A stretch of 64,000 bases of DNA from Thiopontia sp964344785 (GTDB lineage: Bacteria; Pseudomonadota; Gammaproteobacteria; GCF-002020875): assembly GCA_964344785.1 (NCBI GenBank), contig CAYFOR010000001.1, positions 1 through 64,000 of the forward strand, written 5' to 3'. Under the pieces are notes generated by a model. That model had not been told where the DNA came from, did not search any database, and was given only the letters and a program-made list of their open reading frames with translations. Position 1 is the stretch's first letter. Every line of letters begins with the position of its first letter. This document shows positions 1-9,124 of this stretch, one piece after another. The translations under genes were made by a program, and so were the position numbers.

Positions 1-46
1 ATCAACACCACAGTAAAACATAGAACACTTCGACCAGCCTGGAATT

Positions 47-1153
47 ATGTCGCGCAAGTTTTTCTTCTACTCCACCCTGATCGCCTTTCCTCTACTGGTC
101 ATCGAACTGCTCCTGCAGGGCTTCTATCTGCTGGTCAACGGGGAGTTTCTCTTTCTGCGTACCGTTCCGCCAATCTATGCCGAGGATCCGGTACGCTGCT
201 ACTCACTGCGACCCAACCTCGCCTACGAGCACCGCACCAATGAGTTCAGTGTGACAATCCATACCAATGCACAAGGGTTCCGTACCGACGCCCGCCGACT
301 TCCCGTCACAGAAGAGAAGAGGGAGGACCGTTTTCGTATCCTCTTTCTGGGCCCCTCGTTTGCCTTTGGCTGGGGAAATGAGTGGGAGGACGCGTACACT
401 ACATTAATCGCCGAAGGGCTTACGGTTCCTGGAAAGGAAATCGAGATCATCAATCTCGGAACCCCTGCGCAGCCGATTGAACAGCAGCTCTGCTGGTTGC
501 GGGCCAAGGGCTATCAGTACCAGCCCGATCTAATCGTGCAAACCGTATACGGTGATCCAGGTCGACTGGACACCGATTGCCCGCAGCACCTCAACTGCCC
601 CATTATTGAAGATCACTATCTGCTGATGGAAGAGCCCACCTGGCTGATGCGTTTTGTCAATGTAGCGAAGAACTCGGCCACCATCTTCTACGGGTGGTAC
701 AGCTACCAATACCTCATCTCCGGTTTTGATCGCGAGATGGGGCTCGGCACAGAACTCTACAGCCACACAGAAAGCGATGGACAGGACATCGAGTCAGCTA
801 CCAGCCGCTATCAGGAGTATCTTGGATTCATCAAAGGTGCGATGGGATCTACCATCCCTACCGCTTTTCTCTATATTCCCTACTCCTACGTCGTACGCCC
901 CGGGGATATGCGCCGCTGGGAGATGGTGGGAGTGGAAAACCCGGAACATCTGAAAAAGAGAGGGCAAACGCTACAGAGCCTGCTTGAGCGGAAAGGGATT
1001 CACTTCATTGACCCCACCGAACCACTCATCCAACAGGACAGCAAGGGACGCATGTACTACTTCCTCGATATCCACCTTACTCCAGAGGGCAACCGAGTCG
1101 TCGCAGAAACCGCATTACGCACCCTTCAGCCGCTAGTCGTGCCCCAAGAATAA
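47..1153 (+). CDS. membrane-anchored SGNH/GDSL-like protein
   Basis: A 368-residue protein with one hydrophobic N-terminal segment (residues about 5-32), probably an inner-membrane anchor with the rest in the periplasm. The SGNH fold is suggested by a block I-like FLGPSFAFGWG near residue 103, where the usual GDS is GPS but the serine is kept. NLGTPAQPIEQQ near 140 and the C-terminal DIHLTPEG, which supplies the Asp/His pair, also fit. Such proteins act as esterases or acyl-transfer partners on surface polysaccharides. It is the only plus-strand gene at this end, converging on the large minus-strand operon. The ATG at 47 has only a weak ribosome site. The function is inferred from fold and context; the substrate is unknown. 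Confidence 0.7.
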   Translation: MSRKFFFYSTLIAFPLLVIELLLQGFYLLVNGEFLFLRTVPPIYAEDPVRCYSLRPNLAYEHRTNEFSVTIHTNAQGFRTDARRLPVTEEKREDRFRILFLGPSFAFGWGNEWEDAYTTLIAEGLTVPGKEIEIINLGTPAQPIEQQLCWLRAKGYQYQPDLIVQTVYGDPGRLDTDCPQHLNCPIIEDHYLLMEEPTWLMRFVNVAKNSATIFYGWYSYQYLISGFDREMGLGTELYSHTESDGQDIESATSRYQEYLGFIKGAMGSTIPTAFLYIPYSYVVRPGDMRRWEMVGVENPEHLKKRGQTLQSLLERKGIHFIDPTEPLIQQDSKGRMYYFLDIHLTPEGNRVVAETALRTLQPLVVPQE

Positions 1154-1165
1154 TTCAGATGGAGC

Positions 1166-1199
1166 ACAAAAAAGGTCGAGCGAGTCATCTGACGACCTT
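1166..1199 (-). terminator. intrinsic terminator of the left minus-strand operon
   Basis: Perfect 7-bp arms AAGGTCG (1172-1178) and CGACCTT (1193-1199) enclose a 14-nt loop. On the minus strand the second arm runs straight into a T stretch (TTTTTTG). It lies about 17 bp past the stop of the last minus-strand gene at 1216, so it ends that operon. The plus-strand reading lacks a T tract, although the hairpin also sits just after the convergent gene at 47-1153. Confidence 0.75.
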
Positions 1200-1215
1200 G
1201 AACCGTGCCACTTGC

Positions 1216-2268
1216 TTACCTTCCTCTGTTTGCCTTATCCCATAACGCTGCCGTAAGCTTTTTGCGTCCCTCAAAGGTTCCACGAAACCGCTCCATCAAT
1301 GAGCCTTCACGAGACTTGAGCATACGCTGCATGAACATCACCCTGCGGAACATACGCACTGTGGTGCCCTGTGCGAGTTCAAACAGCCGTCCGAGTGTAA
1401 TGCCGGAGCGCTTTCCATCCCTTTCACGTGGTACAGCCACGTCTTCCCTGGGCAGGTATCTTTCACCGTCCAATTTCTCCAGAGCACGATGATCATGGTC
1501 CATCTTCATGCGAGAGAGTTCGAACTCCGAATCGGTAGTACGACTGACATGGAACATTCGAATGGCCTTGCCATCTGCAGAACGCCACACACCCTCCTCA
1601 TCCTTTTCCGGGCGCACTACATTAAAGATGGTAGCGGAAACATTGACTCCGGGATCACGAACGATCACCGTGTCTGCATTACCGATCAGATATTCAAGAT
1701 ACTTCTGCTCGTTGTAAATACCATCAATGGGAAGCACCATGCATTGCTCAAAACACATCGCCTTCCAGCCAGCCGCGAAGTAGGTCGCCTGTTCCGATAT
1801 CCCTACGACACCCGCTGAAAAGAGGCCGGCCCGCTGGCTGCGCCGCCATGATGCCAGATCGTGTCGGGTCGGCACCAGCAGCACGTCGTGATTACGGCAC
1901 TGCTCAATCAGATCATGAAGTGGTGCCAGCAGTACCACATCACAATCCAGTAGAATGGTAGATGCCGCCAGTCCACTCTCCAGTATCCAATGGATCAGCG
2001 CTGCTTTGCTGGCATAGGCACTCTCCGGTACGTTGCTGCGCATGCGGATGTTGTGCCAATACTCTCTGCCCCATGCCTCTTCTGCTGGAACACTGATCAA
2101 CCCTTCCTCTTCCCTGCCGGAAAAGATTTCGTGCGTATCATCATCCAGTGACAGCACTACCAGAGGTGTACTGGAGTGGATCTCGCGAATGTTGTTCCAG
2201 AGCCCTGCCGCATGCACGATGTAGTTGCGTGAGGCTACGGTACAGAAACAGAAATCGTACTGACTCAT
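1216..2268 (-). CDS. glycosyltransferase, GT-A (GT8-like) fold
   Basis: A 350-residue cytoplasmic protein that looks like a nucleotide-diphospho-sugar transferase. The N-terminus has the short beta-strand start seen in GT8-like enzymes (FCFCTVASRNYIVHAAGLW). A DCD metal/nucleotide-binding motif (ILLDCDVVLLAP, near residue 108) is preceded by a conserved KAALIHWIL helix. Its likely role is to add one sugar to a lipid-linked glycan. It is the last gene of the left operon, 3 bp after the preceding glycosyltransferase, and is followed by an intrinsic terminator. Donor and acceptor cannot be read from the sequence. Confidence 0.7.
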   Translation of the reverse strand: MSQYDFCFCTVASRNYIVHAAGLWNNIREIHSSTPLVVLSLDDDTHEIFSGREEEGLISVPAEEAWGREYWHNIRMRSNVPESAYASKAALIHWILESGLAASTILLDCDVVLLAPLHDLIEQCRNHDVLLVPTRHDLASWRRSQRAGLFSAGVVGISEQATYFAAGWKAMCFEQCMVLPIDGIYNEQKYLEYLIGNADTVIVRDPGVNVSATIFNVVRPEKDEEGVWRSADGKAIRMFHVSRTTDSEFELSRMKMDHDHRALEKLDGERYLPREDVAVPRERDGKRSGITLGRLFELAQGTTVRMFRRVMFMQRMLKSREGSLMERFRGTFEGRKKLTAALWDKANRGR

Positions 2269-2271
2269 CTC

Positions 2272-3342
2272 TTAAACCGCTTCCACCTTCCCCACAAAGC
2301 GCATACAGAACTGTTCCTGACCCTCTTTTGACCGAAATGCCAGATAGTTCTCCTGTCCTGTAACAGCCAGCTCCACCAATTTGTCACTGTCACTGAGGTA
2401 GCGCTCCAATTGCACATCGAGATTGGAAAAGTCCCACGCCACGGGGATGTAGGTCTCGTCGGCACGAAAGAAGTCGGGATAGTTCTCCTGGTGCCCCATA
2501 TCAGGTTTTAGCAGTGCTGCACCTGCAAAGAAAATCTCGAAGTCACGATAGCAGGTCTCTCCGAAGCCGAAGGGACTGACAGCGATCCTGGACGACTGCA
2601 GCTCACGCCAATAGCTGGTGAAATCCACGGGTACGGTCTCCACACCACGGGGCTCAAGCTGTTCGATAAAGTGTACTCGCTGATAGGCGGTGGCGGAGTT
2701 GGTGTACTTCTTGCTTCCGCGAAAGGCGATCTCCACCGGGCGGTGACGCCCCACAGCTGTCGGCTTTCCGAGATAGCGATAGGGAAAATAGGGCTTCAGT
2801 GACCACGGGATCTTGCGCAGCAGATTTCCAAGACGGGTGTGCATGCCATAGGCTCCCACTCCCAGATTCCAGGAGACGGAAACCTTTCCCTCATACATCT
2901 TGTCAAGTGGAGTGTAGTAGTAGCTGTTCTCCACCTCACATCCCATATTGTGGTGATAGTAGTCGGTAAAAAGGCGCCCCCCCACCAGTTCACGACGATA
3001 GTGCGTACGATCATGCAGCAACTGTTTCTTCCAATAAGCCGCAACATAAGGCAACACCTGAAAATGGGTGGTTCCGGAACTGGCACTGGAGTCGAGCCAT
3101 ACCACCTTGCACCCTTCCGACTGGCGTTGATGGAGCAGTTCCAATACATCTTCAAAGGGCTCGATCTTGCCCAGCACCTTGCTATCGACAAGAATGACAT
3201 CCGCCTGCCATAGTGCTTCACACGGATGTTCGAAGAAGTGACATTCCGTCCCCATCCCTTTCAGCCGCCCGTGATTGGCCAGCAGCGGATAGAAAAAGTA
3301 AAAGGAGACGAAATTGCGATCAGTGAGGATGTGAACCTTCAT
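2272..3342 (-). CDS. glycosyltransferase, GT-B-like
   Basis: A 356-residue soluble protein without signal peptide. The C-terminal part carries SPFGFGETCYRDFEIFFAG (about 260-278) followed by a KPDMGH stretch and an ETYIPV segment. This pattern is typical of CgeB/GT1-like glycosyltransferases, where the loop and following Glu/Asp residues bind the sugar nucleotide. It lies between the carbamoyltransferase upstream (23-bp gap) and the GT8-like enzyme downstream (3-bp gap), so it probably assembles the same glycan. The exact family and linkage are not recognised. Confidence 0.6.
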   Translation of the reverse strand: MKVHILTDRNFVSFYFFYPLLANHGRLKGMGTECHFFEHPCEALWQADVILVDSKVLGKIEPFEDVLELLHQRQSEGCKVVWLDSSASSGTTHFQVLPYVAAYWKKQLLHDRTHYRRELVGGRLFTDYYHHNMGCEVENSYYYTPLDKMYEGKVSVSWNLGVGAYGMHTRLGNLLRKIPWSLKPYFPYRYLGKPTAVGRHRPVEIAFRGSKKYTNSATAYQRVHFIEQLEPRGVETVPVDFTSYWRELQSSRIAVSPFGFGETCYRDFEIFFAGAALLKPDMGHQENYPDFFRADETYIPVAWDFSNLDVQLERYLSDSDKLVELAVTGQENYLAFRSKEGQEQFCMRFVGKVEAV

Positions 3343-3365
3343 CGTGCTTGATCAAAAAAACCGAT

Positions 3366-5099
3366 CTACTCCCGCAACGTCACAATAAACGGGCCGATCG
3401 CCAGTGCTTCGACGCAGTTCCAGATCAGATGATCGTATGCATCGTGTGGTGTCTCAACAATGGGAAGACCATGTTTGTTGAAACTGGTATTGAGCACCAG
3501 GGGAACACCGGTCAGCTCACGGAAGCGGTCGATCATCTCATAATAGAGAGGATTGGCATCACGATAGACCATATGGGGACGCGCACTGTCGTCCACGTGC
3601 ATAACTGCAGGGATCTTCTCTCGCCACTCTTCACGAACAACGAACTTGTGGTTCATGAAGAGAGATTCACAACTGGACTCGAAGATCTCCTCGGCATGGT
3701 CACCAAGCATGCTCGGCGCGAAAGGCATGAACCAGTCACGCTCCTTGAGGTGGTGATTGATGCGCTCTTTGGTATCGGCGGCACGGGGATCGGCGATCAC
3801 GGAGCGCGCACCCAGTGCGCGATTGCCCCACTCACAGGCTCCCTGATACCAGCCGATGATGCGCCCTTCGGAGAGCAGGAGAGCAACCTCTCCTGGCAGA
3901 TCCTCCACCTCGCGTAGCTCCAGCCGGTCACTGTACTCCTGAAACTGTTCGAGAATCATCTCCCGATTGTAACTGCGACCAAAGTAGGGGCGACGCATCG
4001 CCCCCTTTTTCCGCTCTCCCAACGTATCGGCATGCAGCAGGGCAAGCGCCATGGCGAGGCCATTGTCTCCCGGCGCAGGGGGAATGAAAATTCTTTTGAA
4101 AAGCCTTTCCTCCCAGAGCGCGAAGTTGTTGGAGATGTTGAGCCCCACTCCACCGACGATGATGAGGTTCTCGCTGTAGGGGCGCTCCCCCACCAGATTG
4201 GCGAGCCACTCGCCGACGACATCCTCCAGGATTTTCTGCGCCGCCGCGGCGACGTTCTCCTTGCCGTATTTATGCACCAGACCACGGATCAGGTAGCTGT
4301 CGCGGAAAAAGGTGCGGGGGCTGCCATCCTCGTCGAGCGCGACGACGTAATCCCACACCCGCCCTGAAACCAGACGTTTTCCTTCCACCTTCGGTGCCAA
4401 CACCGAGAGCTCCGCGATCAGCGTTTCGGAAGGCTCGCCGAAAGCGGCCAATCCCATGGTCTTGCCCTCGCCATCGTTCACCTTGAAACCGATCGCCTCG
4501 GTGACGCAGCCGAAAAAAAGCCCGATGGATTGGCCGTGGATGCCGATCTCCTGGACGATATCCATCTTATCGCCGTCGATGTGGGCCACCATCCCGGAGA
4601 GCCCGCCACCCTCGCCGTCCAGAGAGACCACGATGGCCTTTTCGTAGCCGGAGAGGAAATGGCCGTAGCGAACATGCGCGACGTGGTGGTCGTAGTTGAC
4701 GATAGGGGCGTCGATACCGATAGCGGCCAACCCCTCATTCATTCCCGTCGTGGGGGTCGGCGAAGATTTATAGGTTCCGGCGGGGTAGTAGTGACCGGCC
4801 AGCTTTTGGCTCTGGGTGAATCGGGTCCGCAGGGTATCGAAAAAAGCGCTGAAGCTGTTTTGGCTCCACATGCGGCGTAGATAGAGGTTGGCGTCTCGCG
4901 ACGAGATGGAGACGTACTCCACCTGCGACGGTTCCACCCCGGAACCTTCCAACACGTAGCGAACCGACTGCTCGGGGAAGCCGGAGAAGTGTTTCACCCG
5001 CGTCAGTCGCTCTTCGTTGACCGCGACGGTCGGCTCGCCGTCGACCACCAGGCATGCACCCGCGTCGACCCCTGTCCAAAGTCCTAAAACGATACTCAT
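3366..5099 (-). CDS. NodU/CmcH-family carbamoyltransferase
   Basis: A 577-residue enzyme of normal length for the family, which moves the carbamoyl group of carbamoyl phosphate to a sugar hydroxyl through carbamoyl-adenylate. The N-terminal Kae1-like domain shows the opening VLGLWTGVDAGACLV and VNEERLTRVKHF. The metal-site histidines lie in DHHVAH near residue 138, followed by SLDGEGGG. The C-terminal domain has YQGACEWGNRALGARS and ADPRAADTKERIN, the family signature. It is expected to carbamoylate a glycan made by this cluster. Most of the gene is strikingly GC-rich, but the last 350 bp or so is nearer the window average. Confidence 0.9.
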   Translation of the reverse strand: MSIVLGLWTGVDAGACLVVDGEPTVAVNEERLTRVKHFSGFPEQSVRYVLEGSGVEPSQVEYVSISSRDANLYLRRMWSQNSFSAFFDTLRTRFTQSQKLAGHYYPAGTYKSSPTPTTGMNEGLAAIGIDAPIVNYDHHVAHVRYGHFLSGYEKAIVVSLDGEGGGLSGMVAHIDGDKMDIVQEIGIHGQSIGLFFGCVTEAIGFKVNDGEGKTMGLAAFGEPSETLIAELSVLAPKVEGKRLVSGRVWDYVVALDEDGSPRTFFRDSYLIRGLVHKYGKENVAAAAQKILEDVVGEWLANLVGERPYSENLIIVGGVGLNISNNFALWEERLFKRIFIPPAPGDNGLAMALALLHADTLGERKKGAMRRPYFGRSYNREMILEQFQEYSDRLELREVEDLPGEVALLLSEGRIIGWYQGACEWGNRALGARSVIADPRAADTKERINHHLKERDWFMPFAPSMLGDHAEEIFESSCESLFMNHKFVVREEWREKIPAVMHVDDSARPHMVYRDANPLYYEMIDRFRELTGVPLVLNTSFNKHGLPIVETPHDAYDHLIWNCVEALAIGPFIVTLRE

Positions 5100-5124
5100 G
5101 GAATCTCTATGATCCTGTTAGAAA

Positions 5125-6762
5125 TTAGTCGCCCACTACACCGGACTCCGCATCGAAATAAAACCCGTTCATGCGATAGCGGAAATATAGGGCCATATTA
5201 TGAATGATCTTGCGCCGATGTTTTCGAGTCCGTAAAAATCCGACCCTCTCTTCCTCCCGATGATAGAGCGTCTCGCCGAAAAGCCCCCCCTGCTCCCTCG
5301 GCGAGTGCAGCACTCCTTCTCCCCTCTCCACGCCCTGCTCCATCGCTTTTTTTAGAGGAACGACGCGAACACCCTCTTCGTCCGGCCACTCCAGCGCCAA
5401 GGAGAGATCGCTATCCGCCTGGGAAAGATCCTCTCCTCCCTCCACGGCGACGCGCCCCTCCTGGTAGGAGAAAGAGAGCTGCGGCGCGAGGGAGCGACGA
5501 CGTTCGCACCACTCCGCCCACCCGGTCAGGGTGACCGGCATCACCCCCTCTTCGTCGGCACTCGACATCAGCGTCTCCATCACCCACGGATGGTCGCCCA
5601 GCACCTGCGGATGCTCGCATTTGAGACACGGCTCGCCGACACGGGCGAGGGTGGCCTGGACGGCGCGGCGATAGCAGCCCGACAACGCCTCCCGATCCTC
5701 CCCCACCGCCGCTTTGAACTTACTGTAGACGAACGGGTCCACCGGCATCTCCAGGTAGCGGCGCAGACGTCCCTCCAGCAAAGGACGATAGGGGTAGTTG
5801 TTGTAATCGAAACCGAAAGAGTGGGAGTAAGAGTAACCCAACGATTCGATCACATCCGCCGTGTGCGGATACCAGAAATACTCCGGCGCCACGAATCCTT
5901 TGGCTGCAATGCCCGAGCGTTTCAACAGTCGATGCGCCAACTCCATGTTGCGCCGGTTGAGAGAGGCGAAGGGGTAGAGACAGTGGAAAAAGTTGTGCGA
6001 CTGGATGTCGAAATCGGACTCCAACCAGCGACTGAAACGGTGGTAGTCGGGAAGCCGCCGATAGTAGTTGATCACGAAAGTGACGCGGTCGCGCCACGGC
6101 TCCGCCTGCGCGAAGGTGCGTTCGATGCGGTCGCGCACCGCCGCTTCCGGCGCGCTACGCTCGGGATCCACATCGATCCTCAGGTTGAATACCGAGCGCG
6201 CGGCGTTGGGGAATTTCCAAAGGTAGAGAAGGGGCTGTTCGAGAAGAGCGGCCCCCTTTTTGAGGAGGGAACGGCAATAACGGCGCACGTTACCCTTTAC
6301 TATCCGACAGAGCGTTTCGTGCGTTCTGATCCTTCCCTCGTCGTCGAGCGCGAACTCCTGAACTTTCTGGCTGGAGTCGCTCCAGAGGGCATCCAACCGA
6401 TCGTCGTAGCAGAGCAACCACCCCTGCCCGATGCGCGCCCAGCGCATGGTGACACGTTGCGCGGAGAGCGAATCTTCTCCCCCGGCCGCGAGGTTGCTGA
6501 AATCGCGCCATGCCCAGAGTGTCTCCTCCTGACACTCGTCGGAGCGTTCTTTAAGAGCAGCGTAGGCGCTCTCCTTGAGCAGGAGCACTCCTCCCGTCGC
6601 GGCGATCTTCTGGGCGACCCTCTCGGCGGAAGCGGTGCTATCGGCGATTCGGATTCCATGCTCGTTCCACCCCTCTTGCCATGGGGTGACGGGGATCCCC
6701 TCGCTTTCGAGGATCGAGCCCCATGCGCTGTCCGGCGTCTCTATGGAGAGGCTCGCTACCAC
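5125..6762 (-). CDS. polysaccharide deacetylase-like (NodB-fold) protein
   Basis: A 545-residue protein. The first 170 or so residues are not recognised. The central region looks like a NodB/CE4-type domain: NLRIDVDPE with catalytic-type Asp residues near 210, FVINYY, then SHNFFHCLYP with two His residues near 270, and GFVAPEYFWYP near 305. The C-terminal 150 residues are variable. CE4 enzymes remove N- or O-acetyl groups from glycans. The lack of a signal peptide suggests action on a cytoplasmic lipid-linked intermediate, or that it is a divergent non-catalytic member. It lies in the GC-rich segment, 25 bp upstream of the carbamoyltransferase. Confidence 0.65.
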   Translation of the reverse strand: MVASLSIETPDSAWGSILESEGIPVTPWQEGWNEHGIRIADSTASAERVAQKIAATGGVLLLKESAYAALKERSDECQEETLWAWRDFSNLAAGGEDSLSAQRVTMRWARIGQGWLLCYDDRLDALWSDSSQKVQEFALDDEGRIRTHETLCRIVKGNVRRYCRSLLKKGAALLEQPLLYLWKFPNAARSVFNLRIDVDPERSAPEAAVRDRIERTFAQAEPWRDRVTFVINYYRRLPDYHRFSRWLESDFDIQSHNFFHCLYPFASLNRRNMELAHRLLKRSGIAAKGFVAPEYFWYPHTADVIESLGYSYSHSFGFDYNNYPYRPLLEGRLRRYLEMPVDPFVYSKFKAAVGEDREALSGCYRRAVQATLARVGEPCLKCEHPQVLGDHPWVMETLMSSADEEGVMPVTLTGWAEWCERRRSLAPQLSFSYQEGRVAVEGGEDLSQADSDLSLALEWPDEEGVRVVPLKKAMEQGVERGEGVLHSPREQGGLFGETLYHREEERVGFLRTRKHRRKIIHNMALYFRYRMNGFYFDAESGVVGD

Positions 6763-7853
6763 CCTAGCACCCTATCCCAAACCGTGGAGACCTGTTCCAG
6801 GGCAAGCTCGGAAACCCTCTTTTTTCCCTCTTTCCCCAACCGCTCACGCAGTTCCGGATCGGCGGCGAGACGAGAAAAGGCGTGCGCCAACGCATCGGCG
6901 CTCTCCACCTGCACCACCACGCCGCTCGCCCCCTCTTCGACAAACTCCAACGGCCCCGGAGAGCCGTCACTCACCACCACCGGCAACCCACAACTGAGCG
7001 CCTCCAACAGCGCGTTGGGCATCCCTTCATGGCGTGAGGGCATAGCAAACAGATCCGCCGCGCGATAGTAAGGGTAGGGATCGGGAACCCGTCCCAGCCA
7101 ATGCAGACGGGATGCGATTCCAAGATACTCCCCCTGACGTTGCAACTCCTCCCGCAACGCCCCCTCTCCCGCGATGGCGAGGTGCCACTCGCCATGTTCG
7201 CCGAGAAACGCGGCGAACCCCTCCAGCAAAACGTCGTACGCTTTTTGATGGTGGAGCCTCCCCACCGCCAGAATGACGGGGTGCGGCAGATCCGCCTGTT
7301 CCGTGGAGTCGGAACCTCGTAGGGGGTTGGGGATCAGAGCGAGCTTCTCCCGCTTCACGTAAGCGGCAAGGCTCTCCAACGCGCCGCGACTGTTGGCGGT
7401 TACTCTGTCCGCCAGCGGATAGAGCCAACGCCGGAGCGAATCCCAAAGCCTACCGAAGGATTGCCGCGCGGGGTCGTTGCGCTCGGAGATCACCACACGC
7501 ATTCCCAACCCCAGCGCCGCGAGGATCAACAAGATGTTGGTGGGGGCGATGAAACCCAATGCGATGGGCGCATCCACCTCCCGCAGGGCTGCGCGCAGAC
7601 GACGCACGCGGGCGATGTTGGCCGCCACGCCGCGCCAACCGCCGCCGGAATCACCAACACCGCCGACCACATGGCGGCTCCCCCCCTGCGGCAACGTAAA
7701 GAAATCGCTCTCTTCCTCCGCCAAGGTGATCACCGCGAAACGTCGTCCCTGCTCCGCCCAGCGCTCCGCCATGGTGGCGAGCACCCGCTGAGCGCCTCCG
7801 CTCCCCAGATCGCTGATCACCACCGCCAGATCGTGGGAGCGCTTCTCTTTCAC
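6756..7853 (-). CDS. glycosyltransferase family 4
   Basis: A GT-B retaining glycosyltransferase. I place the start at the GTG at 7853, giving 365 residues beginning VKEKRSHDLAVVISDLGSGGAQR. It overlaps the upstream stop as GTGA and has GGGAGGG directly upstream; the longer in-frame reading to 7919 would extend into the preceding gene. Family marks are the GSGGAQRVL loop, AVGRLHHQKAYDVLLEGF, and the EX7E motif inside HEGMPNALLEALSCGLPVV. It sits in the middle of the GC-rich block. It probably adds a hexose or uronic acid to the growing glycan. Confidence 0.85.
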   Translation of the reverse strand: MKEKRSHDLAVVISDLGSGGAQRVLATMAERWAEQGRRFAVITLAEEESDFFTLPQGGSRHVVGGVGDSGGGWRGVAANIARVRRLRAALREVDAPIALGFIAPTNILLILAALGLGMRVVISERNDPARQSFGRLWDSLRRWLYPLADRVTANSRGALESLAAYVKREKLALIPNPLRGSDSTEQADLPHPVILAVGRLHHQKAYDVLLEGFAAFLGEHGEWHLAIAGEGALREELQRQGEYLGIASRLHWLGRVPDPYPYYRAADLFAMPSRHEGMPNALLEALSCGLPVVVSDGSPGPLEFVEEGASGVVVQVESADALAHAFSRLAADPELRERLGKEGKKRVSELALEQVSTVWDRVLGW

Positions 7854-9124
7854 CCCTCCCGCTCCGTGGCAGAGATCTCTTCCAGTAGCTGTAACTCCTC
7901 TTCCACCCGTCGCTGCCAATCAGGAATGAATTCCCGCGCCACCTCGGCGATGCTTTTGCCTAGACGTTCGCGCTCTCCCGGCGCAGGAAGTAGACGGAGA
8001 ACCGCCTCTGCCAATGCCTCTACCTGGTCGTCGTTACCGATGCGTACGGCGGCATCGGCGGGCACCAGAGTGTTGGTGGCCACATCCACCCCCTTCTCGG
8101 GCCGCGCCTCGGGAAAGATCATGCAAGCACCCGCCGCCATCGCTTCGAGATTGGCGTTGCTGAGGTTGCCCAGCTTGTTGAGAGAGACGTAGATGTCCGC
8201 CCCTTTGTGGAGCCGCGCGATCTGTTCGTGGGGTAGGCGCTCGACGAAGGTGAACATCGCTTCCGCCCCCTGCTCCCGCACCCGTTGGCGCAGCTCTTCG
8301 CCGAGGGAACCGATTCCCACCACCAGGGCGTGAATCCGCTCAGCATGCTCGGGATGGAGGCGCAACAGCGCATCGACAAACTCGCTACAGCCTTTGATGC
8401 CTTCCAAACGCCCGACGAACAACACCGTCATGCGATCCTTGGGGAGATCGCGCAGGATATCGGGGGGGGCGTCGGCCGCTTCGATCTGGGCGTAGTTGAC
8501 GCCGTTGAGCATCATCTGGCGCGGCACCTCGGGGTGCAGGGCGCGCTCCATCCACTCTTCGCCGCCGGTGCCGTCCTGGGTACAGATGACGTAGCGGAAG
8601 GGGGAGCGATAGGCCCAGCGCTGCATCGATTCCAACGGATGGCGGCTGTGGAAGATGTCCCACATGGAGGGATAGACCCCCATCACCCGCAACAGCACCG
8701 GGATCTTGGAGTAGCGTGCGATGAACGCACCGGGGATCAGATTGCTGCGGTCTACGTAGACCAGATCGGGCTTGAAGCGCTTCGCCTCGCGCCACAAGGT
8801 CCAGCTCTGACGCAGCAGATTGAGATAGCCCCGCGCCCGCCCCAACCAGGCGGGGAAGCGGTACTCGCTGGAGAGGACACGGATGGGATGACGTAACCCC
8901 TCCAACTCCAAGTCGAAATTGTATTGCTCTTTCCAGCCACTGCAATAGTCACTCCCCACTCCCTTGCCGGTCATGACGAAACGCACCTCATGCTCGCTTG
9001 CATCGAGCCCCTCAATGATCTTGTAGATGGTGGGTGCACCAGTGGGCTGCCAGCGATCACCATTGAGCGACTGTTCCAGGCCACTGAAGATTCTGCAGAT
9101 GTAGAGGATTCGCACGGTGCTCAT
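7850..9124 (-). CDS. glycosyltransferase family 4
   Basis: A 424-residue GT-B protein. The C-terminal nucleotide-sugar domain shows VLFVGRLEGIKGCSEFVDALL (about 235) and SNANLEAMAAGACMIFPE (about 330). The first Glu of the usual EX7E motif is not present here (it falls on Gly in NKLGNLSNANLEA), which could mean altered donor handling. The start overlaps the asparagine-synthase-like gene by 4 bp and the end overlaps the next GT4 by 4 bp, so the three genes are translationally coupled. GC content falls sharply near 8880, inside the 5' part of this gene. Confidence 0.85.
   Translation of the reverse strand: MSTVRILYICRIFSGLEQSLNGDRWQPTGAPTIYKIIEGLDASEHEVRFVMTGKGVGSDYCSGWKEQYNFDLELEGLRHPIRVLSSEYRFPAWLGRARGYLNLLRQSWTLWREAKRFKPDLVYVDRSNLIPGAFIARYSKIPVLLRVMGVYPSMWDIFHSRHPLESMQRWAYRSPFRYVICTQDGTGGEEWMERALHPEVPRQMMLNGVNYAQIEAADAPPDILRDLPKDRMTVLFVGRLEGIKGCSEFVDALLRLHPEHAERIHALVVGIGSLGEELRQRVREQGAEAMFTFVERLPHEQIARLHKGADIYVSLNKLGNLSNANLEAMAAGACMIFPEARPEKGVDVATNTLVPADAAVRIGNDDQVEALAEAVLRLLPAPGERERLGKSIAEVAREFIPDWQRRVEEELQLLEEISATEREG

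Noticed and set aside
1..46. Tail of an upstream gene
   Set aside because: Frame 1 is open through this stretch but continues out of frame far into the SGNH gene without any recognisable sequence, so no gene end can be claimed.
5590..7068. Long plus-strand reading frame (492 codons) over the GC-rich block
   Set aside because: It lies antisense to the deacetylase-like and GT4 genes, has no domain or ribosome site, and is explained by the high GC content, which removes stop codons.
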